Below, piece by piece: positions 43,894-52,197 of a stretch of 64,000 nucleotides of DNA. The notes below the pieces were generated by a model. It worked only from the letters and a program-made list of their open reading frames with translations. It ran no database searches and was not told where the DNA came from. This stretch comes from Actinomadura atramentaria DSM 43919 (lineage in GTDB: Bacteria; Actinomycetota; Actinomycetes; Streptosporangiales; Streptosporangiaceae): contig NZ_KB907219.1 of assembly GCF_000381885.1 (NCBI RefSeq), positions 62,001 to 126,000 on the forward strand, read 5' to 3'. Every line of letters begins with the position of its first letter. The stretch's first letter is position 1. The position numbers and the translations under genes were made by a program.

Positions 43894-45669
43894 GAGGTTG
43901 AAGCGGGCTAGGAGGCGGAGGGTTCTGGGGGAGAGGCGGGAGAGCAGGTGGGTCAGGTGGGCCTCGGGGGTTACGGGGGTCACCGCGCGGTTGTGGTGGA
44001 TTGTTTTGATGATCTGTTCGGCCACTGCTTCGGGGGTGAAGTTGCGTAGGGCGTAGGCGCGGGCCGTGCGGTGGCGGTCGGCTTCTTGCTGGGACGGGGT
44101 TCGGCCCACGAAGCGGGAGGTCCGGGTTATCGAGGTGTTGATGATGCCGGGGCAGATCGCGCTGACGCCGATGCCGTCGCCCTTCAGTTCCGCGCGCAGG
44201 CACTCCGTCAGCATCAGGACCGCCGCCTTGCTGGTCGCGTAGGCGGGGAGGGAGCGGGACGGGGTGAAGGCCGCCGCCGACGCCGTGTTGACGATGTGGC
44301 CGCCCTCGCCGCGCCGCCGCATCTGCGCTGCGAACAGCCGCGACCCGTGGATGACGCCCCACAGGTTCACGTCCAGGACGCGCTTCCAGTCGTCCTCGGT
44401 GTGGTCGAGGAACGGCCCGGCCATGCCGATCCCGGCGTTGTTGACGACGACGTCCGGCACGCCCAGGTCGCGTTCGACGGCCGCCGCGAAGTCCTCCATC
44501 GCGGCGCGGTCGGCGACGTCCACGCCGAACGCCCGCGCCGCCGGCCCGAGGACGCCCGCCAGCTCGGCGGTGCGCTCGGCGGCGGGCAGGTCGACGTCGG
44601 CGGCGACGACGTGCGCGCCGCGCTCGGCGAACGCCAGGGCCGTCGCGCGGCCGATGCCGCTGCCCGCCCCGGTGACGACGACGAGCGACCCCTCGAACGG
44701 GCGGCGGCCCGCGGCGACGCGCGTGCGGCGCGCCGTCCGGGCCGCGGCGGCGTCGCGCGGCCCGCCGGAGACGCGGTCGATGTGCTCGGCGACCCACCGC
44801 GCGACCGAGTCCGGGCGGCTGCGCGGCACCCAGTGCCCGGCCGCGACCGGCCGCAGGGACAGGTCGGGGACGCGCTCCGCGAGCCCGCCGACCAGGTGCG
44901 GCGACACGAACAGGTCCCGCGTCGGGACGATCACCTGCGTCGGGACGGTGGTCCGCCGGTCGCGCGGGGCCCGCAGCCGCTGCGGCATGTTCGCCCGGTA
45001 CAGCCCGACCCCGGCGGCCCCGTCGCGGGGCAGCGTGCGGGCGGGGTGGCCCCGGCGCGGCGCGACGCCCTCGGTGAGCTCCAGCGCCCGCGCGAACGGC
45101 CGCGCGAGCCCGGCGCGCCACAGCGCCTCCGGCAGCAGCGGCGTCTGGAAGAAGTAGATGTACCAGGACCGCAGGCCCTGCCCGGCGGCGCGGCGCAGGT
45201 TGCGCGGCGTGGGGCGGCGCAGCGCGCGGCGCGTCCAGTGCGCGACGTGGTCGAGGCACGGCCCGGAGATCGACGTGAAGGACGCGAACCGGTCGGGCAT
45301 CGTGCAGACCGCCTCCCACGACTGGATCGAGCCCCAGTCGTGGCCGACGAGGTGGACCCGGCGGTCGGGCGCGGTCGCGTCCAGGACGGCCCGCAGGTCC
45401 GACATCAGGTACGCGAACGTGTAGCGGCGGCGGCCGAACGGCCGCGACGACGCGCCCGCGCCGCGGACGTCGTAGCGCACGACGTGGAACCGGTCCGCGA
45501 GCCCGGCGGCGACCTCGTCCCAGACGGCGTGCGTGTCGGGGTAGCCGTGGACGAGCACGACGGTGGGCCGGGCCGGGTCGCCCTGCTCGTAGACGGCGAG
45601 GTCGACGCCGTCCCCGCGGACGCGCCGGACGCGGACCCCGGCGGCGCGCTCGGTCGCGGACGCGGTCAC
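43888..45669 (-). CDS. EphD-like bifunctional protein: alpha/beta hydrolase fused to short-chain dehydrogenase
   Basis: 593 residues, matching the length and domain order of mycobacterial EphD. Residues about 20-310 are an alpha/beta hydrolase with LVHGYPDTHAVW (oxyanion HGxP) and the nucleophile Asp in GHDWGS, as in epoxide hydrolases. From about 325 to the end is a classical SDR: VTGAGSGIGRA, NNAGIG and YATSK. GTG 45669 overlaps the stop of the upstream M24-like gene (GTGA). EphD has been linked to lipid epoxide handling in mycobacteria; the substrate here is unknown. The last roughly 100 codons use rarer codons than the rest. Confidence 0.87.
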   Translation of the reverse strand: MTASATERAAGVRVRRVRGDGVDLAVYEQGDPARPTVVLVHGYPDTHAVWDEVAAGLADRFHVVRYDVRGAGASSRPFGRRRYTFAYLMSDLRAVLDATAPDRRVHLVGHDWGSIQSWEAVCTMPDRFASFTSISGPCLDHVAHWTRRALRRPTPRNLRRAAGQGLRSWYIYFFQTPLLPEALWRAGLARPFARALELTEGVAPRRGHPARTLPRDGAAGVGLYRANMPQRLRAPRDRRTTVPTQVIVPTRDLFVSPHLVGGLAERVPDLSLRPVAAGHWVPRSRPDSVARWVAEHIDRVSGGPRDAAAARTARRTRVAAGRRPFEGSLVVVTGAGSGIGRATALAFAERGAHVVAADVDLPAAERTAELAGVLGPAARAFGVDVADRAAMEDFAAAVERDLGVPDVVVNNAGIGMAGPFLDHTEDDWKRVLDVNLWGVIHGSRLFAAQMRRRGEGGHIVNTASAAAFTPSRSLPAYATSKAAVLMLTECLRAELKGDGIGVSAICPGIINTSITRTSRFVGRTPSQQEADRHRTARAYALRNFTPEAVAEQIIKTIHHNRAVTPVTPEAHLTHLLSRLSPRTLRLLARFNLA

Positions 45670-46511
45670 GCGGCCCCCGTCCGGGCGGCCCAGCGGTGGA
45701 CGTGCGGCAGGTCGTCGTCGAGCCAGAACGCGTCGTCCTCGGTGACGACGAGCAGCTCCTCGAACTTCACGCCGACGCCCCGGAACCCGAGGTGCGGTTC
45801 GACCGCCCACAGCCCCGGCGTCGGCGGGTGCTGCGACTGGCGCGCGCCGTTCCACAGCGGGGAGCGGCCCTCCAGCCGCTCCTTGACCAGCTCGCGGCCG
45901 ATCGTCTGGAGGAACCGGACGCCGAACGGGAACCCGACGCGCTTGGGCAGCAGCCCGCCGATGATCCCGACCTGGTGGCCGATGACGCGGCCGGGGTACT
46001 TGCTGTGCCGGTTCTGGTAGCCCTGCCGCTCGATGAGGGCGTCGACCTCGGCGTAGATCTCGGCGAACGGGCGGCGCTCGCGGACGAGCCGCAGGATGAG
46101 CGACCGGTAGCCGGCGAGGTCGGCGTCGAGCCTGTCCCAGACGCGGTTCTCGCCGAGGACGCCCGCGTACCCGATGTCGGCCGAGTAGCCGTCCTTCACC
46201 GGGGCCATGTCGAGGATGTACGGCATGCCCTCGGCGAGCCGGGCGTTGCTCGGGAGGAACTGCGTCGGGACGCGGAAGCCCCGGAACGCCGAGCGGTCGC
46301 CGAACCACGCGAACGGCGTGTGCAGCCAGTCGTCGACGCCGCGGGACAGCAGCCAGCGGCGCATGCGGCGGCACGCCTCGCGTTCGGTCACGCCCGGTTC
46401 GAGCGTCGCGGCGACCTCGTCGGCGCACTCGTAGCAGAGGCGCTGGATCTCACGGAATCGCTCGAGCTCCGCGGCGTTGTCGGTGCGGGCGAGCGCCACT
46501 CTATTAGACAC
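45666..46511 (-). CDS. M24-family metallopeptidase-like protein (pita-bread fold)
   Basis: 281 residues from GTG 46511. Metal ligands of the aminopeptidase-P/methionine-aminopeptidase family are visible: the Asp pair in ILDMAPVKDGYSADIG, His in VIGHQVG, and Glu residues in AVEPHLG and FEELLVV, so the dinuclear site looks intact. A TTG at 46547 extends the frame, but that TTG forms a -35-like element (TTGACC) with TTAATT 18 bp on, and GTG 46511 lies six bases later, suggesting leaderless translation. It is co-transcribed with the EphD-like gene. Confidence 0.78.
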   Translation of the reverse strand: MSNRVALARTDNAAELERFREIQRLCYECADEVAATLEPGVTEREACRRMRRWLLSRGVDDWLHTPFAWFGDRSAFRGFRVPTQFLPSNARLAEGMPYILDMAPVKDGYSADIGYAGVLGENRVWDRLDADLAGYRSLILRLVRERRPFAEIYAEVDALIERQGYQNRHSKYPGRVIGHQVGIIGGLLPKRVGFPFGVRFLQTIGRELVKERLEGRSPLWNGARQSQHPPTPGLWAVEPHLGFRGVGVKFEELLVVTEDDAFWLDDDLPHVHRWAARTGAA

Positions 46512-46517
46512 AGTGTT

Positions 46518-46547
46518 AATTAACCGCCTGGGCTGAACCCGGGTCAA
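46518..46547 (-). promoter_or_regulatory. Candidate promoter for the M24-like/EphD-like operon
   Basis: On the minus strand TTGACC (46547-46542), an 18-bp spacer and TTAATT (46523-46518) are followed six bases later by the GTG start. The AT-rich TTAATTAACACTGTGTCTAAT stretch also contains the palindrome ACACTGTGT, a possible repressor site overlapping the start codon. Confidence 0.45.
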
Positions 46548-46584
46548 GTCGTCCCGGAAGTGACGGCGGCCACATTAACACCGA

Positions 46585-46617
46585 ACGCCGCGATCTTGTG
46601 GTAGAAGATCGCGGCGT
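46585..46617 (-). terminator. Strong hairpin after the COG3687-like gene
   Basis: ACGCCGCGATCTT (46585-46597) and AAGATCGCGGCGT (46605-46617) form a perfect 13-bp stem with a 7-base loop, 17 bases past the stop of the leftward gene and followed by TTCGGTGTTAAT on that strand. It should separate that gene from the M24/EphD operon. Confidence 0.8.
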
Positions 46618-46633
46618 CCGAAACCGGGGCGGA

Positions 46634-47569
46634 CTAGTACGGGTCGTACCCGGCCGCCTGCGCGGCGGGGGAGCGCAGCAGGTAGTCCAGCGCCTTCGGC
46701 GTCGAGCAGATCTGCGACGGGTGGTGCGACGGCTTGAGGTACACCGGCGCCTCGCCCAGCAGCAGCTTGAAGATCCCGGGCACGTGGCCCTTGCGCACCG
46801 AGCGGCGGTAGGCGATCAGGACGCGCGGCAGCGTCACCCGGCCCTTGATCTGCGGGTCCTGCTTGAGCAGGTACAGCGAGCCGCCGATCAGCGCCCAGTA
46901 CAGGAAGAACAGCGAGACGACCCAGGCCGCGACGCGCATCGGGTAGCGCCCGCCGAACCGCTGGTACACGTCGAACACCACCGACCGGTGCTCGACCTCC
47001 TCCGCGCCGTGCCAGCGCAGCAGGTCCAGCATCGTCGGGTCGACCCCGGCCTCGTCGAGGCGGCGGTTGTCCATGATCCACTGGCCGAGGACGGCCGTGT
47101 AGTGCTCGATCGACGCGACGGCGGCCAGCTCGAACCGCAGCCGCCGCCGCCACGCGCGCGGGTTCTTGGCCTTCAGCGCCGCCATCTGCGCGGGCCGGTC
47201 GGCGTTGCCCTTGCCGGCCGCGTCGGTGATCTTGCTGACGTCGATGCCGTTCGTCGCGAGGATCTGGTCGAGGACGCCCTGGTGCGAGCGCGCGTGGACC
47301 ATCTCCTGCCCGATGAAGCCCTTGATCTCCTCCAGGAGCTTCTCGTCCTTGATGTACGGGCGGGCGTCCTTGACGCACTGGATGAACCACTTCTCGCCCT
47401 CGGGCAGGACGATGTGGAACGAGTTGATGATGTGCGTCGCGACCGGGTCGCCCGGCACCCAGTGCAGCGGCGTCTTCGTCCAGTCGAACGACACGCGGCG
47501 CGGCCGGATCGGCGGGTGCCGCTCGTCGATCGCGAAAGCCGGGTCGTCCGGCGGCGTTGACCTCGTCAT
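46634..47569 (-). CDS. Predicted metal-dependent hydrolase (COG3687/PF10118-like)
   Basis: 311 residues. Histidine/glutamate pairs typical of a helical di-metal protein are seen: GQEMVHARSH, SIEHYTAVLG and WHGAEEVEHRSV, and a membrane-associating stretch (VAAWVVSLFFLYWALIGGSLYLL) follows. The family is uncharacterised and often adjoins lipid or xenobiotic genes. ATG 47569 has GAGGAG upstream. A 22-bp palindrome in the promoter region suggests control by a TetR-type repressor encoded elsewhere. Confidence 0.8.
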   Translation of the reverse strand: MTRSTPPDDPAFAIDERHPPIRPRRVSFDWTKTPLHWVPGDPVATHIINSFHIVLPEGEKWFIQCVKDARPYIKDEKLLEEIKGFIGQEMVHARSHQGVLDQILATNGIDVSKITDAAGKGNADRPAQMAALKAKNPRAWRRRLRFELAAVASIEHYTAVLGQWIMDNRRLDEAGVDPTMLDLLRWHGAEEVEHRSVVFDVYQRFGGRYPMRVAAWVVSLFFLYWALIGGSLYLLKQDPQIKGRVTLPRVLIAYRRSVRKGHVPGIFKLLLGEAPVYLKPSHHPSQICSTPKALDYLLRSPAAQAAGYDPY

Positions 47570-47586
47570 GACCGCTCCTCACATCC

Positions 47587-47608
47587 GTACCGTTCCGACG
47601 AAGGGTAC
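47587..47608. promoter_or_regulatory. 22-bp palindromic operator upstream of the COG3687-like gene
   Basis: GTACCGTTC-CGAC-GAAGGGTAC is an inverted repeat with 8 of 9 positions paired, 18 bp before the start codon. Size and symmetry fit a TetR-family operator. Confidence 0.5.
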
Positions 47609-47734
47609 AGACCTGACCTACCGTTCAATACGCACAAGCGATGTACTCATGCCGGGCGTTCGGCGTGCTTGTCCGCGGGGCCACGGTCGGACCGCGCGTT
47701 TCCGTTCCGAAGTGACAAAGACTTCGGCCGCGCG

Positions 47735-48547
47735 TCAGGTGACGATTCTCTCCGCGCCGGTGTAGACGTTCATCGTCTCCCCGCGCAGGAACCCGACGAG
47801 CGTCAGCCCGGCGTCGGCGGCGAGGTCCACCGCGAGCGAGGACGGGGCCGAGACCGCCGCGAGGACGGGGATTCCGGCCTGCGCCGCCTTCTGCGTCAGT
47901 TCGAAGGACGCGCGGCCGCTCACCATCAGCACGTGGCCGCGCAGCGGCAGGCGGCCGTCGCGCAGCGCCCAGCCGACGACCTTGTCGACCGCGTTGTGCC
48001 GTCCGACGTCCTCGCGGACGGCCAGCGGCTCGCCCGCCGCGTCGAACAGCCCGGCCGCGTGCAGCCCGCCGGTGCGGTCGAAGACGCGCTGCGCGGCGCG
48101 CAGCCGGTCGGGGAGGGCGGCCAGGACGTCCGCGCGGACCCGGACCGGGTCGGCGGCGACGTCGTGGCGGCGGTCGGCGGCCAGCGCCTCGATGCTGGAC
48201 TTGCCGCAGACCCCGCACGCGCTCGTCGTGGCGAACGCGCGGGCGAGCCCGGCGGCCGGCTCGGGGACGCCCGGCGCGAGCACGACGTCCAGGGTGTTCT
48301 GCTCGAGGGTGTCGGCGCAGTACCGCAGCGCCGCGACGTCCGCCGGTCCGGCGATGACGCCCTCGGCGGCCAGGAAGCCCGTCACCAGGTCGAAGTCGTC
48401 GCCGGGCGTGCGCATCGTCAGCGTCAGCGGCCGCCCGGACACGCGGATCTCCAGCGGCTCCTCCACCGCGAGGGTGTCGGGCCGCCGCCCGCGCGTCCCC
48501 GTGGTGCTCAACCGCAGGACCGGCCTGCGCACCGTGATCCGCCCCAT
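47735..48547 (-). CDS. fdhD: Formate dehydrogenase accessory sulfurtransferase FdhD
   Basis: 270 residues. FdhD passes sulfur to the molybdenum cofactor of formate dehydrogenase. The catalytic pair is in TSACGVCGKSS (C-x-x-C), and EDVGRHNAVDKVVG, SGRASFELTQKA and GFLRGETMNVYT are conserved. ATG 48547 is used; an in-frame GTG lies nine bases upstream. No formate dehydrogenase genes are in the window, so the client enzyme must be elsewhere. Confidence 0.93.
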   Translation of the reverse strand: MGRITVRRPVLRLSTTGTRGRRPDTLAVEEPLEIRVSGRPLTLTMRTPGDDFDLVTGFLAAEGVIAGPADVAALRYCADTLEQNTLDVVLAPGVPEPAAGLARAFATTSACGVCGKSSIEALAADRRHDVAADPVRVRADVLAALPDRLRAAQRVFDRTGGLHAAGLFDAAGEPLAVREDVGRHNAVDKVVGWALRDGRLPLRGHVLMVSGRASFELTQKAAQAGIPVLAAVSAPSSLAVDLAADAGLTLVGFLRGETMNVYTGAERIVT

Positions 48548-48581
48548 GCCGAGCACGCTACCCGCTGGCGGGGGTTCAACC

Positions 48582-48605
48582 CGTCGCCGAGGTCAGTCGG
48601 CGACG
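48582..48605. terminator. Hairpin at the end of the TRIC-type gene
   Basis: CGTCGCCGA (48582-48590) and TCGGCGACG (48597-48605) form a perfect 9-bp stem; the stop codon of the leftward TRIC gene (48593-48595) lies in the loop. Confidence 0.5.
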
Positions 48606-49255
48606 CCGCGCGGGCGCGGGGTGCGCCACCCGTACCGCAGCGCGAGGAGGCGCAGGACGAACGCCAGCAGCGCCGCGCCCGCCGTGACGGCCCCGCCCGC
48701 GGCGGCCAGCACGTGCGCCGCCGCGACGACCGTCGAGCCGAGCGCGGCGGGCAGCGCGTAGAGCTGCCGGTCGTACAGGACGGCCGGGATCTGCCCGCTG
48801 AGGACGTCCCGCAGCACGCCGCCGCCGATCGCGGTGACGACGCCGAGCAGCACCGCGTGCAGCGGCGACAGCCCGTGCGCCAGGGCCTTGCCGGTGCCGG
48901 TCGCGCAGAACAGCCCGAGCCCGGCCGCGTCGAAGAACAGCACGGCGGGCAGCAGCCGCGTCACCTGCGGATGCCAGAAGAACACCAGCGCGGACGCGGC
49001 GAGCGGCGTCACGACGTACCCGAGGCTGGTGAACGCGGTGGGCGGGACGGCGCCGATCGCCAGGTCCCGCATGATCCCCCCGCCGAGCGCGGTGATCTCG
49101 GCGAGCACGACCATGCCGACGACGTCGAGCCGCTGGCGCACGGCCGTCAGCGCGCCGGAGACGGCGAAGACGAAGATCCCCGCCAGGTCCAGCAGCGCCG
49201 GCACGCCGATCCCGCCCATGCCGGTGATCATGCCCGCCGCCGGGCGCGATGTCAC
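48593..49255 (-). CDS. TRIC-type (UPF0126/YicG) membrane protein
   Basis: 220 residues, seven hydrophobic helices in two repeats. The glycine-rich pair ALGGGIMRDL and AIGGGVLRDVL, and the preceding FAVSGALTA, identify the trimeric intracellular cation channel family. Homologues conduct cations such as K+; glycine transport has also been suggested for some bacterial members. It is 11 bp from the DUF3099 gene upstream. Confidence 0.88.
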   Translation of the reverse strand: MTSRPAAGMITGMGGIGVPALLDLAGIFVFAVSGALTAVRQRLDVVGMVVLAEITALGGGIMRDLAIGAVPPTAFTSLGYVVTPLAASALVFFWHPQVTRLLPAVLFFDAAGLGLFCATGTGKALAHGLSPLHAVLLGVVTAIGGGVLRDVLSGQIPAVLYDRQLYALPAALGSTVVAAAHVLAAAGGAVTAGAALLAFVLRLLALRYGWRTPRPRGVAD

Positions 49256-49265
49256 GAACGCCCGG

Positions 49266-49448
49266 TCACTCGCGGCGGTCGACGTTCCAGTTGGCGATGA
49301 TCGCGGCGAACGGCGGGATGACCATCGCGACGACGGCGAGGACGATCGCGGCGGGCACCGAGAACCGCCACACGACCGACCAGGACAGGACGAACAGGAC
49401 CAGGCAGACGCCCATCATGATCCCGTAGGCGGTCCGGCGGCGCCTCAT
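49266..49448 (-). CDS. DUF3099-like small membrane protein
   Basis: 60 residues: MRRRRTAYGIMM, two adjacent hydrophobic helices (CLVLFVLSWSVVW and VPAAIVLAVVAMVIPPFAAII) and a short tail NWNVDRRE. The pattern fits DUF3099 proteins of actinobacteria, of unknown function. Likely co-transcribed with the TRIC gene. ATG 49448 fits the typical Arg-rich N terminus better than the longer frame to 49469. Confidence 0.75.
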   Translation of the reverse strand: MRRRRTAYGIMMGVCLVLFVLSWSVVWRFSVPAAIVLAVVAMVIPPFAAIIANWNVDRRE

Positions 49449-49540
49449 GCGTCCACCGTACGCCGCCACGGGGCGGCCGGGGCGCCCCCGGTACCTTCGG
49501 GTTGGTCCGGACGGCGGACCCGACAGCGAAGGAGACCGGA

Positions 49541-50299
49541 ATGGACCTGTTCAGCCTGGCCGGAAAGACCGCCCTGGTGACCGGGGGCACGCGCGGGATC
49601 GGCCTGATGATCGCGCGCGGGCTGCTGGAGGCGGGCGCGGCGAAGGTCGTCGTCAGCTCCCGCAAGGCCGAGGCGTGCGAGAAGGCCGCCGCCGAGCTGT
49701 CGGCGTTCGGGAACGTCGAGGCGATCCCCGCCGACGTGAGCACCGAGGCCGAGTGCCTGCGGCTGGCGGCGGAGTTCGGCGACGGGCCGCTGCACGTCCT
49801 GGTGAACAACGCGGGCGCGACGTGGGGCGCGCCGCTGGCGGAGTTCCCGGCGTCGGCGTGGGACAAGGTCGTGGACCTCAACCTCAAGGCCCCGTTCTTC
49901 CTCACCCGCGCGCTGCTGCCGAACCTGCGGGCCGCCGCCGTCGAGGGCGACCCGGCGCGCGTCATCAACATCGGGTCGATCGACGGGATCATGACGCCCG
50001 GCGAGCGCTACTCGTACACGACCAGCAAGGCGGGCGTCCACCAGCTCACCCGCGTGCTGGCCAAGGAGCTGGGCCCGCAGCAGATCACCGTCAACGCGGT
50101 CGCGCCCGGCCCGTTCGAGTCCAAGATGATGGCGGCGACGCTCGACGCGTTCGGCGAGGTCATCGCCGACACCGTGCCGCTGAAGCGGATCGGGCGGCCC
50201 GACGACATGGCGGGCGTGGCGGTGTTCCTGGCCAGCCGCGCGGGCGCGTACGTCAACGGCGCGGTGATCCCGGTCGACGGCGGTCTGACGACGCTCTGA
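49541..50299 (+). CDS. Short-chain dehydrogenase/reductase (FabG/RhlG-like)
   Basis: 252 residues. The cofactor loop is VTGGTRGIG, then NNAGATWG, catalytic Ser in NIGSIDG, and YTTSK with the catalytic Tyr and Lys. The insertion TRALLPNLRAAAVEGDPARVINIGS is typical of the RhlG-like branch, which reduces 3-oxoacyl substrates or related ketones. AAGGAG precedes ATG 49541. Substrate unassigned. Confidence 0.88.
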   Translation: MDLFSLAGKTALVTGGTRGIGLMIARGLLEAGAAKVVVSSRKAEACEKAAAELSAFGNVEAIPADVSTEAECLRLAAEFGDGPLHVLVNNAGATWGAPLAEFPASAWDKVVDLNLKAPFFLTRALLPNLRAAAVEGDPARVINIGSIDGIMTPGERYSYTTSKAGVHQLTRVLAKELGPQQITVNAVAPGPFESKMMAATLDAFGEVIADTVPLKRIGRPDDMAGVAVFLASRAGAYVNGAVIPVDGGLTTL

Positions 50300-50390
50300 C
50301 GCCGACCCGCCGGAGACGGCGGGCCGCGGGGGCCGGCGCACCCCGCGGCTCCGGCGGACGTCGCTCGTCCGGACGGCGCTCATCCGGCGC

Positions 50391-50708
50391 TCATTCGAAC
50401 AGCGTGTGGTGCTCGCCCCGGCGGCGGCGCCGCACGACGCGCCGCGCGACGACCGCGAGGTCCACGGCCGCGACGACGGCCAGCACGCACATCGCCGCGC
50501 CGAGCCAGACCAGGCCCGCCACGAAGCACAGCGCGGCCAGCGCGCCGCACGCCACCAGTCCGAAGACGGCGAGGCCGAGCCGCAGGTTGAGCGGGCTGCG
50601 GCCGAGGGGCGCGCCCGCCAGGGTCCGGCCGCGCTCGACCTGCTCCGGCCGCTCGTCGTTCTCGTGCTCGTCGCCCGCGTGCCGGCGGGCGTCGCGTTCG
50701 GTCCGCAT
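50391..50708 (-). CDS. Small membrane protein, DUF6343-like
   Basis: 105 residues. A charged N-terminal 30 residues (MRTERDARRHAGDEHENDE...) precede PLGRSPLNLRLGLAVFGLVACG, two transmembrane helices and a basic C terminus ARRVVRRRRRGEHHTLFE. The RSPL-x-LRL motif is similar to DUF6343 proteins. ATG has AGGAGG upstream. It is divergent from the Mrp-like operon. Confidence 0.6.
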   Translation of the reverse strand: MRTERDARRHAGDEHENDERPEQVERGRTLAGAPLGRSPLNLRLGLAVFGLVACGALAALCFVAGLVWLGAAMCVLAVVAAVDLAVVARRVVRRRRRGEHHTLFE

Positions 50709-50893
50709 CGGGTTCCTCCTTCGCGGCAGGGGCCGTCCGGCAGCGCCGCCCCTGCCCGCTCCCGGCCGCCTGACACCTCCGGGTCCGCCCCGACACGCCC
50801 GACTCTCCCGTGGCACGCATGATCGCCGCCGGACGGGTACCAACGTGCGGGACGGGTCGCGGCACGGGCCGCGGCCGCCACGCGGGAGGCCGG
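50709..50893. other. Divergent intergenic region before the Mrp-like operon
   Basis: 185 bp with no ORF. Ribosome sites are clear at both ends (AGGAGG leftward, GGGAGG rightward). No convincing promoter hexamers or operator stood out. Confidence 0.4.
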
Positions 50894-51352
50894 ATGGACA
50901 CGCGCGCCGCCGCGGCCGTGGGCGCGGCCGCCGCCGCATGTTTCGCCCTGTACTGGGCGCTGCTCTCGGCGACCACTGGGCCGCAGCTCGTCGTCGGCGC
51001 GGGCGTCGCGGTCGCCGCCGCGCTCGCGGGGCGCGCCGCCGCGCGGGCGCTGACCGGGCCCGCGCCCCGCCCGGCCGGACGGCGGCTCGCCGCCCCGGCA
51101 CGGGCCGCCGTTGCGCTGCCCGTTCAGATTCTGTGGGACGCGCGGTGGCTGGTGCTGCCGACGCCGCGCGGGGAGCACGCCACGTTCCGTTTCCCCGAGC
51201 CGGGCGGCCCCGACCGGACGGGCCTGGTGACGCTGCTGCTGTCGGCCGCGCCCGGCACGTTCGTGACGCGGGTCGACGCCGAGCGCGGCGAGTTCACCGT
51301 CCACCGGCTGGCGTCCCGCCCCGACCTGGTGGAACGGGGGCTGCGGCGGTGA
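50894..51352 (+). CDS. mrpE: Mrp-type Na+(K+)/H+ antiporter subunit E
   Basis: 152 residues: two or three hydrophobic helices then a soluble domain with LVTLLLSAAPGTFVTRVD and FTVHRL, the MnhE pattern. ATG 50894 has GGGAGG upstream and heads a seven-gene module (E-F-G-MbhD-like-B-C-D) in which every junction overlaps. Mrp complexes exchange cytoplasmic cations for protons and need all their subunits. Confidence 0.85.
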   Translation: MDTRAAAAVGAAAAACFALYWALLSATTGPQLVVGAGVAVAAALAGRAAARALTGPAPRPAGRRLAAPARAAVALPVQILWDARWLVLPTPRGEHATFRFPEPGGPDRTGLVTLLLSAAPGTFVTRVDAERGEFTVHRLASRPDLVERGLRR

Positions 51353-51618
51353 GCGGCGGCGTCCGGCCCGAGTGGGCGCTGCCCGCGCTGGTCCTGCTGG
51401 CCGGGGGCCTCGCGCCGTGCCTGGCGGCCGTCCTGCGCGGCGGCCCGCTGGCCCGGCTCGCCGCGCTGAGCGCCGCCGGGGCCGACGCCGCGCTGCTGCT
51501 CGTCCTGTTGTCGGTCGCGTACGCGCGGCCCGCCTACCTCGACGCGGCGCTGCTGCTGGCGCTGCTGTCCCCGGCGGGCGTGCTGGTGTACGCGCGGTTC
51601 TTCGGGAGGATTCCGTGA
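51349..51618 (+). CDS. mrpF: Mrp-type antiporter subunit F
   Basis: 89 residues with three transmembrane helices (ALPALVLLAGGLAPCLAAVL; DAALLLVLLSVAYA; DAALLLALLSPAGVLVYARFF). Gene order and the D-A-A-L-L-L-A-L-L-S pattern identify MrpF. The GTG start overlaps the mrpE stop by 4 bases. Confidence 0.8.
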   Translation: MSGGVRPEWALPALVLLAGGLAPCLAAVLRGGPLARLAALSAAGADAALLLVLLSVAYARPAYLDAALLLALLSPAGVLVYARFFGRIP

Positions 51619-51926
51619 CGGGCCTGGTCCTGGTGTGGGCGGGCGTCGCCGTCGCGGTCGCGGCCGCGCTGCGGGTGGCCTTCGCGGCGCGGCTGCACGC
51701 GCGGCTGCACCTGTCCGGCCCCGCCGCCGTCCTCGCCGCGCCGCTGGTGACGGCCGGGCTGCTGCTCGCGCCCGCCGCGCGGACGAGCGGGCACGACGCG
51801 GCGAAGATCGCGATCATCGGGGCGCTCGTCATGCTGGGCGGCCCCGCCTGCGTCGTCGCGACGGCCCGCGCCGCGCACCCGCGCCGTCTCGCGGCGCGTG
51901 ACCGGGAGGGCGGCCGCGATGGATGA
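51615..51926 (+). CDS. mrpG: Mrp-type antiporter subunit G
   Basis: 103 residues, three hydrophobic helices, with the MnhG-like start LVLVWAGVAVAVAAALRVAF and RLHARLHLSGPAAVLAAPL. The GTG start overlaps mrpF by GTGA; the 3' end overlaps the next gene by 8 bases. The C terminus is Arg-rich and cytoplasmic. Confidence 0.78.
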   Translation: MTGLVLVWAGVAVAVAAALRVAFAARLHARLHLSGPAAVLAAPLVTAGLLLAPAARTSGHDAAKIAIIGALVMLGGPACVVATARAAHPRRLAARDREGGRDG

Positions 51927-52197
51927 CGCCCTGATCGTCGCCGCGCTGCTGCTCACCGCCGCGACCGCCACCGCCGTCGTGCTGACCCGCGAGCCGGGGC
52001 GGCAGGCGCTCGTCCTGTCGGGGTACGGGCTGGCGCTCGGCGTGCTGTTCGTCGTGCTGCAGGCCCCGGACGTGGCGATGTCGCAGATCGGCGTCGGCAC
52101 CGTCGCGGTCCCGCTGCTGGTCGTCCTCGCGCTGCGCGCCGCGCGCACGGCGGGCCGGGCGGCGCGGCGGCGCGCGGCCGGGAAGGACGACGGGTGA
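51919..52197 (+). CDS. MbhD/DUF4040-like antiporter subunit
   Basis: 92 residues, three helices, with LVLSGYGLALGVLFVVLQAPDVAMSQIGVGTVAVPLLVV, the characteristic core of the DUF4040 domain found either in the C-terminal part of MrpA or as separate MbhD in hydrogenase/antiporter modules. Here it is a separate gene, which is why a full MrpA is absent. ATG 51919 has GGGAGGG upstream. Confidence 0.82.
   Translation: MDDALIVAALLLTAATATAVVLTREPGRQALVLSGYGLALGVLFVVLQAPDVAMSQIGVGTVAVPLLVVLALRAARTAGRAARRRAAGKDDG

Noticed and set aside
46512..46547. Upstream TTG start for the M24-like gene
   Set aside because: The TTG is part of a good -35 element and has no ribosome site; GTG 46511 is a better start.
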